The notes beneath the pieces are model-generated. The model saw only the letters and a list, made by a program, of their open reading frames with translations, was not told the DNA's origin and did not search any database. A program made the position numbers and the translations under genes. Positions 22,601 through 35,610 of a stretch of 64,000 nt of DNA are shown here, one piece after another. The stretch spans positions 10,987,001-11,051,000 of the forward strand of contig NC_065875.1 in assembly GCF_933775445.1 (NCBI RefSeq), given 5' to 3'. The DNA comes from Argentina anserina (lineage: Eukaryota; Streptophyta; Magnoliopsida; Rosales; Rosaceae). Every line of letters begins with the position of its first letter. Position 1 is the stretch's first letter.

Positions 22601-25600
22601 AATTATCAACTACCCTTCTTGACTTAAGAGACCAAGAATTAATATGAGTGATAGCCTAGCTAGTTAGAATGGTTGTTCACAAAGAAAAAAAAACAAATAG
22701 TGTGATGGGGTAAAATATAAAAATCAGCTAGGTTCAAAATATATTAGCATAAGAATTATATATATGTGTAGATATAACAAACACATTTATGTGTCATTCT
22801 AAAAAGTAAAGGAATTTAGTATATTCTTTTCATAAGATTTTCAATATATTGTGCACTATCTAACACTAATATAATGCATAAAAGATAATACTATTAGTAT
22901 TAGTCTTAAACTCGATTACAAAGTATCGAGTATACGCAAGAAATATGAGCTAACATACTCAAATTGTGGTCTAATACTTACAAAAAAAGAAATTTCTCTA
23001 TTTTTGAAAGTATGAACCTTAACATCATTGGTTTCTAAAGAGAAATTAAATTAATTCTAAGTTAATATAACCTTAGAGTACTAAGTAGTAAATACTAAAT
23101 TTACATCAAAGGGGGTGGAGCAGGTGTATATGTTGAGGTATAAGAATGAATATAATTGTATTCATGAACCCATGCAAGTATTTTTTTTTTTACGATACTT
23201 TTATCCTTTATCATGAAGCCATGATACTATATATTTATCTACAACGATATAAGTTACTTGTTATGCTAGTTAAATAAGTCTTCTACTCTTCTTATATGGT
23301 GTATGTGGAACTTTGTTTAAAAAGTAATGCTTTCGGTATAAAACTAAGAGACAGTTACTAGGAAAAGTTCATAGATTTTCCAGCCTGGATTATTGTGTTC
23401 TTTATTTAATATAAGCTAGGTGTTTTGTGTAAGTAAATTAAAGTATGATTATAATTCTAATTCTATATACTTTAAAGATACTTAGGTCATTATGCTCCAT
23501 ATATAACACACCAATGTTATTGTAAAATTAAGATTTTTAGATTCAAAATAGAGAAAACTTTACAAGTATAGTATTTTTCTAAAGCTTCAGCTATTGTTCT
23601 TCAATTACCTCATTTGCCACACAAAATTATTCAATCACACAACCTTGATTTTAATTATATTTTGCATAATAATTAAAATAGAATACCAATTTTAACACAT
23701 ATATTCATCATGCGATTCAAACTTGATTAAGTTATTCAAATTTCAAAATGAGTTGGGCAATCAAGAATATGAACAGCTCTACCTCTTGGATTAGTTAACG
23801 TACATACGAGTTACAAGTACATGCAAAATAAAGTATAATATCTAAAAACTCAGCCACATTAAAGTAACATAAAAGAAAGCTCATCTACACTCATTACAAG
23901 AGAGAGGTTGCTTTAGTTGTACAATTAAAACAATGCAACTTCTACTAAGAAGATACAACTTATGTCAAATAATCTTGGGCGTCTATAGATAGAGGTAACT
24001 ACCGAAAGCCAAAGAATGAGAGCAATCAAACTTCGAGTTGTGGCTCTTGCGTTAGCAATATCCTGAGCATTAAGCAACTCAGGGTTTTATTGGCATAACC
24101 ACCACAAACACAGATGATTACACAACTACCCCAAGTATCATCTAAATTAGTGCAAGCTCATGATCAGGTTGCTTATGCGTGCTCTATTGGAAATAATAAC
24201 AAATCTGCGAGGTTAATTAAGCAAAAGATGCAAGTTTATTATTTTCATATGGAACGAAACAAAGAAGACATGATAATTTTATTTGCAAGAAAAATTGACA
24301 ATTAAAGATTATATGAAACCTAATTCAAACTAAATTCTCAGTTGATATTTAACACCAAGGTAAATGTACAAAAATATTAGTGTGTTGAAGCAATGATTAT
24401 ATACATAATGTGAAAAATGTTTAATCAATAATATGTTCCTCTTAGTGTTTGACTATAAAACACCACAAATAAGTAAAGTCAACGGTGCAAGTTTTACTTA
24501 AGAAAAAAGTTTAAACTTCAATTCTCAAGAATTCAAAAAAAAACTAGAAAAGTAAAAATAGTGATAATACAATTAGGCCTCCTAATAAAGAAATGAAGCA
24601 ACCTAATTCTATAAAGTCTTACTTAAATTTTAAACTTAGCAAAACTTTTAGGCCTAATGGAAGTCTAAATCACATCAACCAATTATCAAAATTGGGAATC
24701 TGAAATGACTATAATTGACTTATTCAAATTCTATACATGCATAAAATGGAACATATTTTAATCAACTATTAAACTGACTTTTCTGTGAAGAATGAGTGGG
24801 CAATCTAGCGACCCACTAGATGCTAGACAATTTCTAACAAAATCACTCAGCTCACTTGTAAAACTCAATTAGTTATAAATTAAATCACAGACTGGTCAAA
24901 TTATCTCAACAACAGAAAAATCAAATGCTTCTTGAATTACATTAAAGTTTAAAGGCTTCAAACTCTCTCAATTTGTACAAACATAAAATATATATCTTCA
25001 TAAATTTGCTACTCATTTATGTTTTAAATGCCCAACAACATGTGATTTATCTCAAAAAGGGTAAGTAATTAATCAAGACATACCTTAATAAGATGCAACG
25101 ATGTCCTAAGCACAAATTAAATTCATGATTCTTGCACCAAAGTCACCATTCTAAAATTTAAGTTTTCCAATAATGAATCATCTACTCATTAGTCGTAATC
25201 TTGAATACGAGTAAGGTGGTTTGATTCTCTTTAAAATTCCATAGGTTTTACTACTTTAAAACATGCATTGTAACCATTTAGGATATTGGTCAACATTTTC
25301 TAGCCTCACTCACAAGTTCATAATATTTTATGTTGTGCGTACATAAACATATATAAACAAGTAAGAGTGTTCAATGTAACAAAACCAAATAAACATCTTC
25401 AAAAACCTTTATAATACCGAAACAAAGAATCAAACCATATCTATCACATATTTAGGACTTTTAACCTCGCCCCTAAATAAGAAAAATTAGTCACACATAG
25501 ATGTAGAAATCATATAAATAAAATCAACTATTGGAAGCCTAGATGAGATGTGGAGGTGAACTCGAGGAGATGTGGATCTTCCTTGAGGAGATTTAATAGT

Positions 25601-26200
25601 GAATGATATGGTCTCCATCTATGGTGTGTTTTCAATATGAAAATAACTGAATAAGGCATCATATACATCTCCTTAATTTATTAAGGATGAGTTCTCCTAT
25701 TCTATCTCTATTTCCTTGCCGACTTTTTTACTTTTCTTTCTCTAGGTCTTTTTAAGTCCATATTTGGTAGGAATCGAAGTAGTATGCAATTCCTAAAGAG
25801 ACATCAAGAAAAATCTGTTAAGATATTTTGATAATAGCATTCCCAACCAGTCATAATTGTCTTTCTTCTCCATCCTTGACTAAACACTATTAGTTTGATT
25901 TACACAAGATCTTTCAGTATCTCCTATAATTGATGTGTCCAAAACTGAGCATAAACTTCTTGAAAATCAATCTAGAAGAGTGTTTCAACATTGCATCATT
26001 TAAACTCAATTTCTCATTAGTTGCTTCACAAAGTACCTAAATATACAACCAAGTTAATATGATATTTTAAATATAAGCCTTTAGGGCAACTGCACCAATG
26101 GTCTGAAAAACCAACACCAGTCTCAAAATTAATTTATTCATCTCCAACAACTCAATATAGGAGAAGCTAGTCTTATAGTCATACCCTGGTTTTAAAAGAG
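19661..26200. other. Long AT-rich non-coding stretch, probably old LTR debris
   Basis: No gene is visible. On the minus strand, TATTTATA at about 22568-22575 is followed by a leader-like segment and then a GTAAGTAC donor-like word near 22357, which looks like a decayed LTR promoter and leader; 25500-25700 is similar in style. I could not find ends or target duplications, so I give no element boundaries. Confidence 0.4.
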
Positions 26201-27379
26201 ATTTTTTTTTCTATTCCGAGGTGTGAGCTAAAAAGAAAATTAACTAAGAAAAACAGAAAATATAAAATGTCACCTTCTTAAAAAATCGACTTATTGTTCC
26301 ATTACAATGATACAAAGGTACATACAACCCAAAAGTACTAAGGGTGCTTACACATCTACAACGTACACCAACTAACTCTAATTTTTCCAACCACTAATCT
26401 TTACAGTTCCAGCTTAAATCTGTAAAACTGTAGAGGGGTAAGCTCAACATACAGCTCAGTAGGGAGTTATTCCTCTCAAACAAAAATATTTAAACAATCA
26501 ATAAATGATACATGTATGTATGCACGTTCTACTCTAGTTAATCCACATAGAAGAATACACTGAGTCTACATGTCTCATACTATGTATTTTACCAAGAATG
26601 TGATTCAGAGAACTCAACCTCATGAACTAACTTCCACCAAATATTAATCTCTTAGCCCTCTTTTGCTAGTCATCTTGTCAATTTCCCTTTATTCAGCCCC
26701 GAATTACCCTTTTACATCATATAATAATTGCGTAATAATCATGGGCATACATGAGTGCATGGTACTTGCTAAGGTTGTGGACTCAAGTACGCAAAAGATT
26801 GATTCATATTTCCCTTACTACCCTTATATCTTAAATGTATTTGTATAATGATGCATAAATGGATAGTTAGCAATTCAAAAGTGTACATCATCAAATATTC
26901 AATCAAACAAGCAACAAGCATATCAAACAATAGATATCCACACATAACATACAAATGAGTAGAGGTTCCCCAATCCCCCTACCTTTGCCAAGCAAATACA
27001 AATGCACATGTTCCTACATAAACAGTAAATATCTAGGCACAAACCACATATTACATATCCTATCCATAAGTACACATTTAATTTTAATCACAAATCTTAC
27101 ATTATGGCCACAAGAATATAGTACTTACTAATTTTTGTTATTTCAACTTTATTTGACATGCTAAATAACTAACCAAAGTAGATATGCAATTGACACATAA
27201 AACTATTTTAACTAAGCCACAACTTATTTACATGAATAATGAAAATGGTGCCACGTGCTATGATTGAAAAATAAGAATGTCTAAATTCAGTTTGTATTCA
27301 AACTAAACAAGTTTGATGAAGAGAAACTACTGACATCAAATGGAACAAATCAATAACTTAGTAACAATTGTAGACTTTC
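26201..27379. other. Non-coding, left arm of an older LTR-like repeat
   Basis: A block at 26400-26470 (GTAGAGGGGTAAGCTCAACA and onward) is of the kind seen in Gypsy LTRs and resembles the region 49780-49900 in layout. I see no coding capacity. Confidence 0.35.
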
Positions 27380-27949
27380 TTAATGCAGAATAACAAATTC
27401 GAAAAATCATAATTTATTCTACATAAATCTTGTTTATGAGATTTTAATATCCACATGATCTTTCAGATGCCTACTATAATTTCTGTGAAGACAACAACTA
27501 CAAATACACAACCAAAATATACAGGTTTTGGTAAAAAAGGTGATTGGTTCTAAAACTGATATGCAACATTACTGAGGCAGACCTTTAACTTCTAAAATTC
27601 ATAACTTGATATAGAAAAATCCATTTCAAATGATTCAAACTTTAAGATGATCTTTGATGTTTAAATCACAACTGTTATGATGACAACAATTTCAAATGCC
27701 CTACTGAAATATGCAGCTTTTCATAAACAAATTTACAGGGTACAAAACTCAAAAACTAATCTGCATAATTTCCTGATGCAAATCCTTAACTCTAAAAAAT
27801 CATAACTAAATCTAGGAAAGTCCTTTTTAAGTAATTCCAACTTTAAAATGATCATTGTCGTGTCTACTACGAATTCTATGAAAACATTTACTTCAAATAA
27901 CCAACATAATTGTACCTAAATCAAGTTGACATGAAATTGGACGTAAAAT
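27380..27949. repeat. About 165-bp tandem repeat, continued at 35903-36180
   Basis: Three to four diverged units share ...AAAAATCATAACTT, CCAACTTTAAAATGATC and a CTACTAYRATTTCTATGA-like end. Similar units resume at 35910-36180 on the other side of the nested insert. That supports one array split by the element at 27950-35902. Confidence 0.6.
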
Positions 27950-28229
27950 TGAAACGACCCGCCCCAAAATATTCCCTAATATCGAGGCAAATTGTGCGGG
28001 GACCACTGTCAAATGAGATACCGAAAATTTCGACATAGTCTCCCCTAAAGTAGCCAACCCAACCTGCATAAAAAATATTCCCAATATCTCAAATCCAACC
28101 TCAACACCTGGAGCAATCATGCTCCCTAAAATTTCCAGCTCCACAATCACAATTCAAAAATATAATTCAAAACGTATGACAATGTATGCAATGTTTGTTA
28201 CCTAATCACTACACCCTCAATACTCATCC

Positions 28230-28520
28230 ATAGCGGCCAAAAAACGCTATCATAGCATCTCATAGCGAAAATACAAATGCTATGACAGCCCCAGTTATGG
28301 TAGGTTTGCTGCTTTAGATAGCGTTTGAGAAATGCTATGATAATACTTTTTGTAGCGTTTGAGAAAGACTATCTGTAGGTTACTAAGCATAGCGTTCGAT
28401 AAATGCTATGAACAATGATTTTGTAGCGCATGCAAAATGCTATGAAAATACTGACCACAACGTTTTTGAAATAATATTGTCAAAATTGACTACCGTAGCG
28501 TTTAATGAGGCTATCATTCT
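28230..28520. repeat. CACTA left subterminal repeats
   Basis: Inverted and direct copies of a motif around TAGCGTTTGAGAAATGCTATGA occur at about 28245-28285, 28317-28340, 28351-28375, 28387-28412, 28421-28444 and 28495-28515. Matching copies lie at 33973-34012 on the right end. In CACTA elements such repeats bind the DNA-binding transposase (TnpA-type). Confidence 0.8.
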
Positions 28521-28530
28521 CATTTTCTTC

Positions 28531-28535
<5 letters not shown>

Positions 28536-28572
<37 letters not shown>
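28536..28572. repeat. (TA)n microsatellite
   Basis: An uninterrupted TA run of about 36 bp lies just inside the CACTA left end. Confidence 0.95.
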
Positions 28573-28577
<5 letters not shown>

Positions 28578-28739
28578 CTTGATCCAATGATTTCAAACAT
28601 TCAAATCAAACTGAAACAATTTAAAAAAGATAATTCATTAAATGGTTCAAAATAATTAACATGTAGCATACAAGTAGGTAATTCATAATCTAGTTCAAGC
28701 AGAATGTTATCTCTGTGTTTGAATACAACATGAAGTACT

Positions 28740-29420
28740 TATTGAAATTAACAAACTCAATAACCATATCATGGCATTAGGTCCAAGCGGAATATCATTA
28801 ACAAGCATTTTTGGATCATTAGAGAACCAACGACCTTCAACAACTACTATTTCCTCATTTCCACTCCAACTTAACAACTTGCACTTGATAGGATTCTTGT
28901 TTTTACACTAACAATCAGTGAAAAAATAATTTAATGACTAAGTATGCAATACAATTAATATGGATGAAAGTTAATAAAAATGTTGTAACAGGAAAAGTAT
29001 TTTACCGAATTTACAAATATGTTATCTTCATTATCAGATTGCCGACTAATTTGCAGAACCACCTTATCAGTTGGCCACGCTATTGCCTTACCCTGAGCTT
29101 GTCTCATACAACTCATATTATGTATAGGCCTCCAAAGAAAAGCATCTGGTTTATTTGGATTGTCGAATCACTTTTTTTGCATAAGGTCCAAGAGGAGTAT
29201 GATTGACCAGCTCATTCGGATCATCAGAAGACAAGCGTCATTCGGCTACAATCTCATCAGTTCCACACTAATCTAAAAACTTGTACTTGTCTAGCGATTT
29301 GGTGCTCATGCTCTATAATGTATAAAAATATATAAACATATTGAAGATTCATTTATAACATTTGATAACTAGTGGTACCACTGGAGAAGTCTTATCAACT
29401 TGAGATCCATTTTCCTCATG
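28740..29420 (-). pseudogene. CACTA transposase C-terminal remnants
   Basis: On the minus strand two related pieces read like the C-terminal part of CACTA proteins: KCKLLSWSGNEEIVVVEGRW...NDPKMLVND (about 28905-28770) and a second copy with EIVAEWRLSSDDPNELV (about 29275-29190). A separate acidic piece lies at 29375-29430. Stops and frame changes separate them. The repeat of the same motif suggests a local duplication. Confidence 0.5.
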
Positions 29421-29549
29421 ATCCTCATTCTACATTGTCTAACATTACAAGATAAAAAGTCAGATGTACAGAAGTTATTTATTGTTTGATCACACTTTTG
29501 CTTTTAAAATATACATATACATGATCTCATTAGTACGCTTATTCTTCTT

Positions 29550-30245
29550 CCATCTTGAAGCATGACAAATTGGACAGTTATCAGTCCTTTTAGTCTCCTC
29601 TCAAAAGACAACAGTCATTCTCACAAGCGTGAATCTTTTGATACCCCATGTCAAATATCTTGAGAAACTTTTTAATCGACCTCAACGACTTCAACAAAAC
29701 ATTGTCGTTCGGTAAGAAACCATGAATGGTCTCCAAAAGCTCATTGAAGTGAGTATTAGACATTCTTACCTTTAATCCGATACAAAGCTACAATTGCTGA
29801 CAACTTTGTGTAATTAGGACAACCTGGGTACAAAGGAGTTTCAGCATCTTCAAGGTTCTTCATGAACTTCTCATCTTGTTCATGTACAAGTTCTTCGTCA
29901 ATAGAACCCATAGGCTGGATAACATATTCATCCATATAATAAGCAGCTCTATACAAGTTATATGCTTCATCATTAGTGGATTCATGATGAGCCACTTCAC
30001 CATTTACCATCTGATCTCCATGCTTATTCCAGCTTGATCTTCTCTTGTACTTTTCATCCATCCCCCTTATGACCAAAAGTTTTAACACAGTCTTGCTAGT
30101 TTGATGGCTTAGATTACGACAATCTTTGCAAGGGCAAAACATCATTGCAGGATATCCTAAATTAATTTCAGCAATCTCCACAAACTGTGATGCTCTTTTC
30201 TCATACTCGGGACTAGATCTATGGTTGAAGAGAAAAACAACAGAA
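29550..30245 (-). pseudogene. TNP2-like transposase, N-terminal part
   Basis: On the minus strand from about 30240 the sequence encodes the transposase-associated domain (SPEYEKRASQFVE, then CPCKDCRNLSHQ...VIRGMDEKYKR) and then the start of the TNP2 catalytic region (TPLYPGCPNYTKLSAIVALYRIK, FNELLETIHGFLPNDN). Frame breaks occur near 29756 and again around 29610. A decayed CHASRWKK motif follows near 29570, and the remainder of the catalytic domain is missing. It would have cut and pasted CACTA elements; this copy is dead. Confidence 0.8.
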
Positions 30246-30249
30246 AACC

Positions 30250-30985
30250 TAGGAAAAAGAAAAAACCAGTTTAATTAAGTTTCTATATTAGTTTAAACTA
30301 TTGGTGACAAGAAAAATTAAGCTTGGTTTATTACCTGGGAAGCCACACTCAGTCTTTCTCAATCATCTTTAAGTTCAAGCAATACTTATGCAAGCAATGT
30401 CTAAAAATGAAACACACAAAACTAAGACTAATTATAACTTATTGTAAAAAATAATAATAAGTCAGAAACTTCATATGAATCTAGAAAGAAAATCAAGGTG
30501 CCACAATGCATACATTAGCAAATTGACTGCAATTAAACTCAATAACAATGACAATGACAAAAACAAAAACAAATCAAGTTAAATTAAAATACAGAAAGGC
30601 TAGTGTATTTTATTGAGAGCATACCTGATCTGATTTTAGCACTATATAGACACCTTTGTTGATCAATTGAGAATCTTCACCCCTGTAGATATGAAACAAT
30701 TAAACAAGCAATTGATGATGGTCCAAATCTTCCCACAAACGAAACTAAAAAGATCTAAAAAAAAAAACAATAGAAACCCAGAATTTTAACCATCAGCTAT
30801 ATAAAAATTCACTCAGATCAAATCAGTGCCTTGATGAGTCATTAAAACTTGACGTTGAATATGAGGAAGTATGTAGGCAATAATTAGGGGGTTGGGGAAT
30901 TAGGTAGTGAGAAGACGATTTATGATTCTATAGCCTCTCTTCTCTCTCTCAGTCTCTCTCTCTCACTTCATATTGTTACCTTTGT
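30250..30985. other. CACTA internal non-coding region
   Basis: The minus-strand 5' part of the transposase unit has intron-like stretches. A CT-rich tract lies at about 30938-30966 just before the captured plus-strand exon. Confidence 0.45.
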
Positions 30986-30993
30986 GTTACCAG

Positions 30994-31370
30994 ACACAAC
31001 ATATCTTTGTGAGAAAGAGCATGTGGAATGTGGCATGATATTTCAGCTATTGGAAGACTTGACAGAGATGTCCACTATGAGAAACTGTAAAGATGTTTCT
31101 GGTTATATAGAGAGTAAAATTAGGGAAGGTTTGTGCTTTGACATTTGTCAGAAGATGTTCTTCCCAGTTTTCTTTTTCCTTAGTATTTATGGATTCACTT
31201 TTAGAATATAAGAATTTTGATTCTCTTTGATTTTATATGCAGCAAGACTTTTAATTTTATAAGACTTTGGAATCACTATATGCAGCAAGAGCTTTTTGCC
31301 GGAGGAAAACTTGTGATGTTGAGAACATGCAATCAAGTTCTTCGGCTACTGATCATGTCTATAAACTCAC
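30994..31370 (+). pseudogene. THO1/HPR1 fragment: Captured THO complex subunit 1 (HPR1) exons
   Basis: Two pieces match plant THO1/HPR1, a core part of the THO/TREX complex that couples transcription to mRNA export. Piece 1 (30994 to about 31115) follows an acceptor-like TTACCAG and encodes YLCEKEHVE, then GMIFQLLEDLTEMSTM and NCKDVSGYIESK. Piece 2 (31286 to about 31360) follows TATATGCAG and encodes ELFAGGKLVMLRTCNQVLR. The stretch between looks like the parent intron, with a 40-bp partial duplication of the TATATGCAGCAAGA border (31238 and 31277). Intron retention means DNA-level capture. The orientation is opposite to the transposase. There is no start and no continuation, so it is a fragment. 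Confidence 0.75.
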
Positions 31371-31525
31371 CACTTATTCCTAATACTTTGGACAACTCAC
31401 GACCACACCATTACCGAATTCATAATCATATAAACACAATGCAATAGGAACCCACAATTGTAGGCAACTTAATTCATAATCTGAGGCTCTTCAACCTCAC
31501 CACAAACAAAAAATCCAAAATTGTC

Positions 31526-33494
31526 TGATAGTAGCATTTTGTGTGACGTTCTTAACATATTTCTACTTCTAGTTGTACTTTGCTTAGCTCTTATTGTTGT
31601 AGCATTGAGTCATTTAGTCGAGTTAGGAGTCTATGGTGGCGTTGGTTGCTTTTTGGTGCTAAAACAGGTTGAAAACATAGAAATTATCGAGAGTCCTATT
31701 TAGAGTTGGATTCCTTGTGTAACTAGGAAACCTAGTTAAATTAGGAGTTTTCATTAATCGGCATTTCTATAACATTTGTGATATATTGAGAATCCTACTT
31801 GCATTAGGAATTCTCTTTAGACTAGGAAACGTACCATTTGGGAAAATCGTACTTGAACTAAAACTCTTATTTCGTAACTTTGTACTTTCCTACTCCATAA
31901 ATTACTTGCCTTTATTCTTGTCTTTTATTATTTTCAGATTTTAAATATGAGATTGTGTAGCTAGAATGAAGAAAAAAATAGAGGAAAAGAAGCAAAAGAG
32001 GAAAATAAAGAAAGAATGAGACACCTAAAAAAGACAAGAAGAATGAATTTCTCAAAAGAAATTGCACACACCAATGACAAAAATAAGTAAAAGAAAAAGG
32101 AAGAGATTAAAAAGAGATAATGCAAGAGAGAAAGAAGGAGATACCTAAAAATGAGGAAAAAAAGAAGAAATTTATCAAAAGAGATTGCATCCACCAATGA
32201 CAAAAATAAGTGAAAGAAAAAGAGAGAAAAAAATGAAGAGAATAAAAAGAGATCATGCAAGAGAGAAAGAAGAATACACCTAAAAAGCTCTTCCCTTCCT
32301 TTACGGAGAAACATTTATTATAAGTCACAATATACAAGACACTTAAAAAAGAGAAAAAGAAGGAATTTATTAAAGGAGATTGCACCCACCAATGACAAAA
32401 ATAAATGAAAGAAATTGAGGAGAAAAAGTCAAAGTTATAAAACTCTTTTATAAATAGCAAATCATTCACACAGAAAAATCATTACTTCTCCTTAGCATTC
32501 AAGAGCCAAAACTCTAGCAAAACACCACCATAAACTTCATTCACAAATCAGCTAAGCCGTCCACCCCAAAACCATCATCATCTCCACCGAGTTTCACCTA
32601 TTGCAGCCGTATCTCTAAGATTCCTACAACGTGTGATTCTCGCAACTCATTACCATGGCTTCGTTTATTTGTGTTAATATACAATTCTTTGTCTATGAAG
32701 ATTGTAAGTTGTTGTTTATGTAGAAGTATTTGTTTTGTATTTGTTTTAGAATTTTCAGATTCTATTTGATATGTTTTTGAGACTATACCGAATCTATGTT
32801 CTTATAATTATTGAAGTTTGTATTTCTATTGTTGTGTTCTACTCTTCTTTTACTTGCTCTTAGATAATTTTTAGATATGTGCATACGAATTTAGTGCTTG
32901 AATGTAGTCCCTAAGATTATATTTGAGTGTTATCTTCATCATCCATATTGACAAAAATCGAATCATGTCCTAAGTAGGTTCGGTCTGTATTAATTAAAGT
33001 GGGAAATTCTAGAAATTTACATGTACCCCATGTTGAGTGACGCCACCGTGAAGCATGTCTCAAACAAAGATTTAGTGCTTAAATGTAATCTTGTTTGATT
33101 TCTACCCTAAGTGTTGTTAAATAGAAATTGCATGCAATTTAGGTGAGGCCCAACCTAAACGTCAATAGAAATCTTGCATGATTAGATAGTCCCTCTAATT
33201 GTATTGGTGTCTAAAAGTATATAATCAGATGAATTAGAATGCATGATAGAACTAAACTTGTAATTATGTGGTGCATTGGTGAATTTGGTTTAGTTTGGTA
33301 AAGAGAAGTCGATCATGTAATAGTAATTTAGGTTTTATTTTAATAGTTAATAATCAATCGCAAACCCCCAATTATTTGTTAACACTACAAGTTTAGAGTT
33401 CTTTTCAATTCCTCGGACTAAACGATCCATGCTTATTCTATACAAATGATGACATTTTACAGTATTAATTGTGTGACACTCGTGCATCCCATCA
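31526..33494 (+). mobile_element. Solo LTR (copy B) inside the CACTA element
   Basis: It begins TGATAGTAGC and ends CCCATCA, flanked by the 5-bp duplication TTGTC (31521-31525 and 33495-33499). No internal coding region or second LTR is present, so it is a 1969-bp solo LTR or a terminal-repeat-only derivative. A TATA box lies at 32449-32456 (TATAAATA). It is inverted relative to copy A at 10122-11581 and longer, because of a purine-rich repeat block at 31965-32420. Confidence 0.85.
31965..32420. repeat. Purine-rich three-copy repeat in the U3 of solo LTR B
   Basis: Three copies of a unit of 120-190 bp share GATTGCAYCCACCAATGACA and a GAGAGAAAGAAG stretch (copies end near 32095, 32220 and 32410). 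Copy A lacks the expansion. Minus-strand frames through it code Phe/Ser/Leu-rich sequence, which I do not take as protein. Confidence 0.7.
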
Positions 33495-34295
33495 TTGTCC
33501 CAAGAAAAACAATAGTGGAATCAATAAATGTGAAAATTCATAACAGCTATTACCTTTAAAGAGAAAGCCAATCATTTGCAAAGCTTTCCACAATCTGAAA
33601 ACCCAGAAAACAAAAAATGTAAACCAATATTCATATTATTCCAAAATTGAGCCAGCCTTTAGATTTAAGAGATCTTTAAGCTCAGTGATGAGGAGCTAAG
33701 AAGAGATAAGTTTCCAAGAATTTAAAAGAGCAGATGAGGAAACGAAGACGATAGAAGAGGAAGTTACTCAGAGATATGTGAGTGAGAGATAGAGTGCAGC
33801 ACCGAGAAAGAATTTTTTTTGTTTCTTTTTCTTGTATCTACCGAGGAACAAGCGCCACCTATAGAAAAAAAAACCCGCTTTATGTTTCAATACCCGCGCG
33901 AAATCACGCTCACTCTTTTGATATCGTTTATAATTTTCCAAACACAATGAAAGAGTAAAGACAGACTATTCATAGCACTCAATTAATAAACGCTATTATC
34001 CACTGCTATGAAAAAATAACTTTGTTGTAGTGAATCTCGTTGGACTCTGAGAGCTTGTAGCTCGTCTTATATACCTCAACCGTCCAACCCACTAAGATGA
34101 CGGGGTCACAACAATCATACAACATTTTATAACCACTGAACCGTGTAAATTTATACTTATAACGACGTTCACTCGGGAAGTAAACACGAGACCATACGAC
34201 ACTCGGCGAGTCACTAGTCATCTCCTTTCTAATCTCTATCGGGACTCTGCTAGTACATCCCTCTCTTCTAGCGACTCGGTAATATCAATACCGCT

Positions 34296-34485
34296 TCGGT
34301 TCATCCCCTTCTCTTCCGGTTCTGGCGGTTCATCCCCTCTCTTCAAATTCCCTTGGTTCATCCCCTCTCTTTTGGTTCCCCTAGTTCATCCCCTATCTTT
34401 CGGTTCTCTCTTCCGGTTCCCTCGGTTCATCCCCTCTCTTCCGGTTCCCCGGTTCATCCCCTCTCTTCCGGTTTCCCTCAAAGTA
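34296..34485. repeat. GGTTCATCCCCTCTCTTCC minisatellite
   Basis: About seven units of 19-27 bp built on GGTTCATCCCCTCTCTTCC lie in the right half of element C. The units are variable in length. Confidence 0.8.
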
Positions 34486-35089
34486 CCTGACACAAACCTC
34501 ATAACATCACTCTGAGTCTCACTCGTGAATAATATACCGTCACCATCCCAGACATAACATAAACTCATCACGAAAGCATCAACATTTTCATAATCAACTA
34601 ACTAAATGTTTAAACACATCATTCCACTAATACGCTCTTGATACCACTATGATAACCCAACCTGAGTTTACGCTCCGAAACCCAAGTTAGCTCATTAAAG
34701 AACGATAGGTATTTATAATAAAGGTGGTTGCACCCAAACCTTGTTCGGGTTGCCTACGTACCCTTTTTAAAAGGGATCAAGCCACTTCTAGATCAAAAAT
34801 TCACCATAATAACGCAACCTCACAAATACAACATCACAACCGACACACATAATTAATATCATAACCATCACCCATCAAGCACACCATCTCACATTCATTA
34901 TCAATCAAGACAATCACATAGCAGCAAACATTAAATGAACACAAAGCTTACGTCAATAACACATTATTCCTACAAACGATTATCTAGATTAACAACATCA
35001 TACGATGATCAAATTCGTGGATTAAGATGTCAATAAGTTCGTATCGACAAGTGTTACTCGATGGAGCAACTCACTACTCCAAAAACTAC

Positions 35090-35610
35090 CACACCCGCCG
35101 CCGGCAGTGGCGGCACCGCCACTGTTCCGGCGACCTCCTATCATCACCAAATTTCATCAACACAATCTACTTGACATTTGTACCAAATTTCTAGTTCACA
35201 ACAAATTCTAAGTTCAAGCCTAAACAGTCCAATTTATGAAGAACACAAAATCAACACTATTCACAAACCCTAGAATTTCAAATCCTTTGGAGGGTTTGTT
35301 ACTGGAGATAAGACCTTCAAAACCCCTCAAGAAATTCAAGCCATGGCGGCCGGAGGAGGGAGCTTCAACGGAAAGAAGGGTATGGCGGTGGCGGAACGTT
35401 CGGGCAGCACTGCTCGTTCACGGCGACAAGACATGTGTTGCCACCGTTCACGGCGACAAGACATGTGCTGCCACCAACCCAAAAATGTAGGGAATTGAAT
35501 CACCTTTCGTAAGAGACTAGTGTGCCGCCCTAGCTCGGCCGGACGGCGGCGGAATCGATGGAGGAAGGCGACAAGGTCGGGGGAGCTCAGGATGAACAGT
35601 GGCGGGAGAA
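35090..35610 (-). other. GC-rich leader-like block of LTR element C
   Basis: It is homologous in layout to 55600-56170 in element D: a CGGCGG-rich stretch, a piece beginning CTTCAAAAC followed by GGCGGCCGGAGGAGGGAG, and a 27-bp direct duplication (CACGGCGACAAGACATGTG at 35419-35437 and 35449-35467). On the minus strand it would be a transcript leader. Frames across it are not conserved between the two copies, so I do not call a gene. Confidence 0.45.

Larger units (their letters stand above)
28207..34032 (-). mobile_element. CACTA (En/Spm) transposon with captured THO1 exons
   Basis: The ends are CACTACACCC on the left and CACTACAACAAAG on the right (reverse complement), flanked by the 3-bp duplication AAT (28204-28206 and 34033-34035). 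Subterminal repeats with TAGCGTTT...ATGCTATGA crowd both ends. The transposase remnant lies on the minus strand, so the 5' end is at 34032. A solo LTR (31526-33494) is nested inside. The interior also holds a plus-strand fragment of a host THO1/HPR1 gene. Confidence 0.85.

Noticed and set aside
28408..28590. Small frame ending in Ile-Tyr repeats
   Set aside because: It reads through the TA microsatellite and CACTA subterminal repeats.
31961..32469. Minus-strand Phe/Ser-rich frames resembling membrane proteins
   Set aside because: They run through the purine-rich LTR repeat and are low-complexity only.
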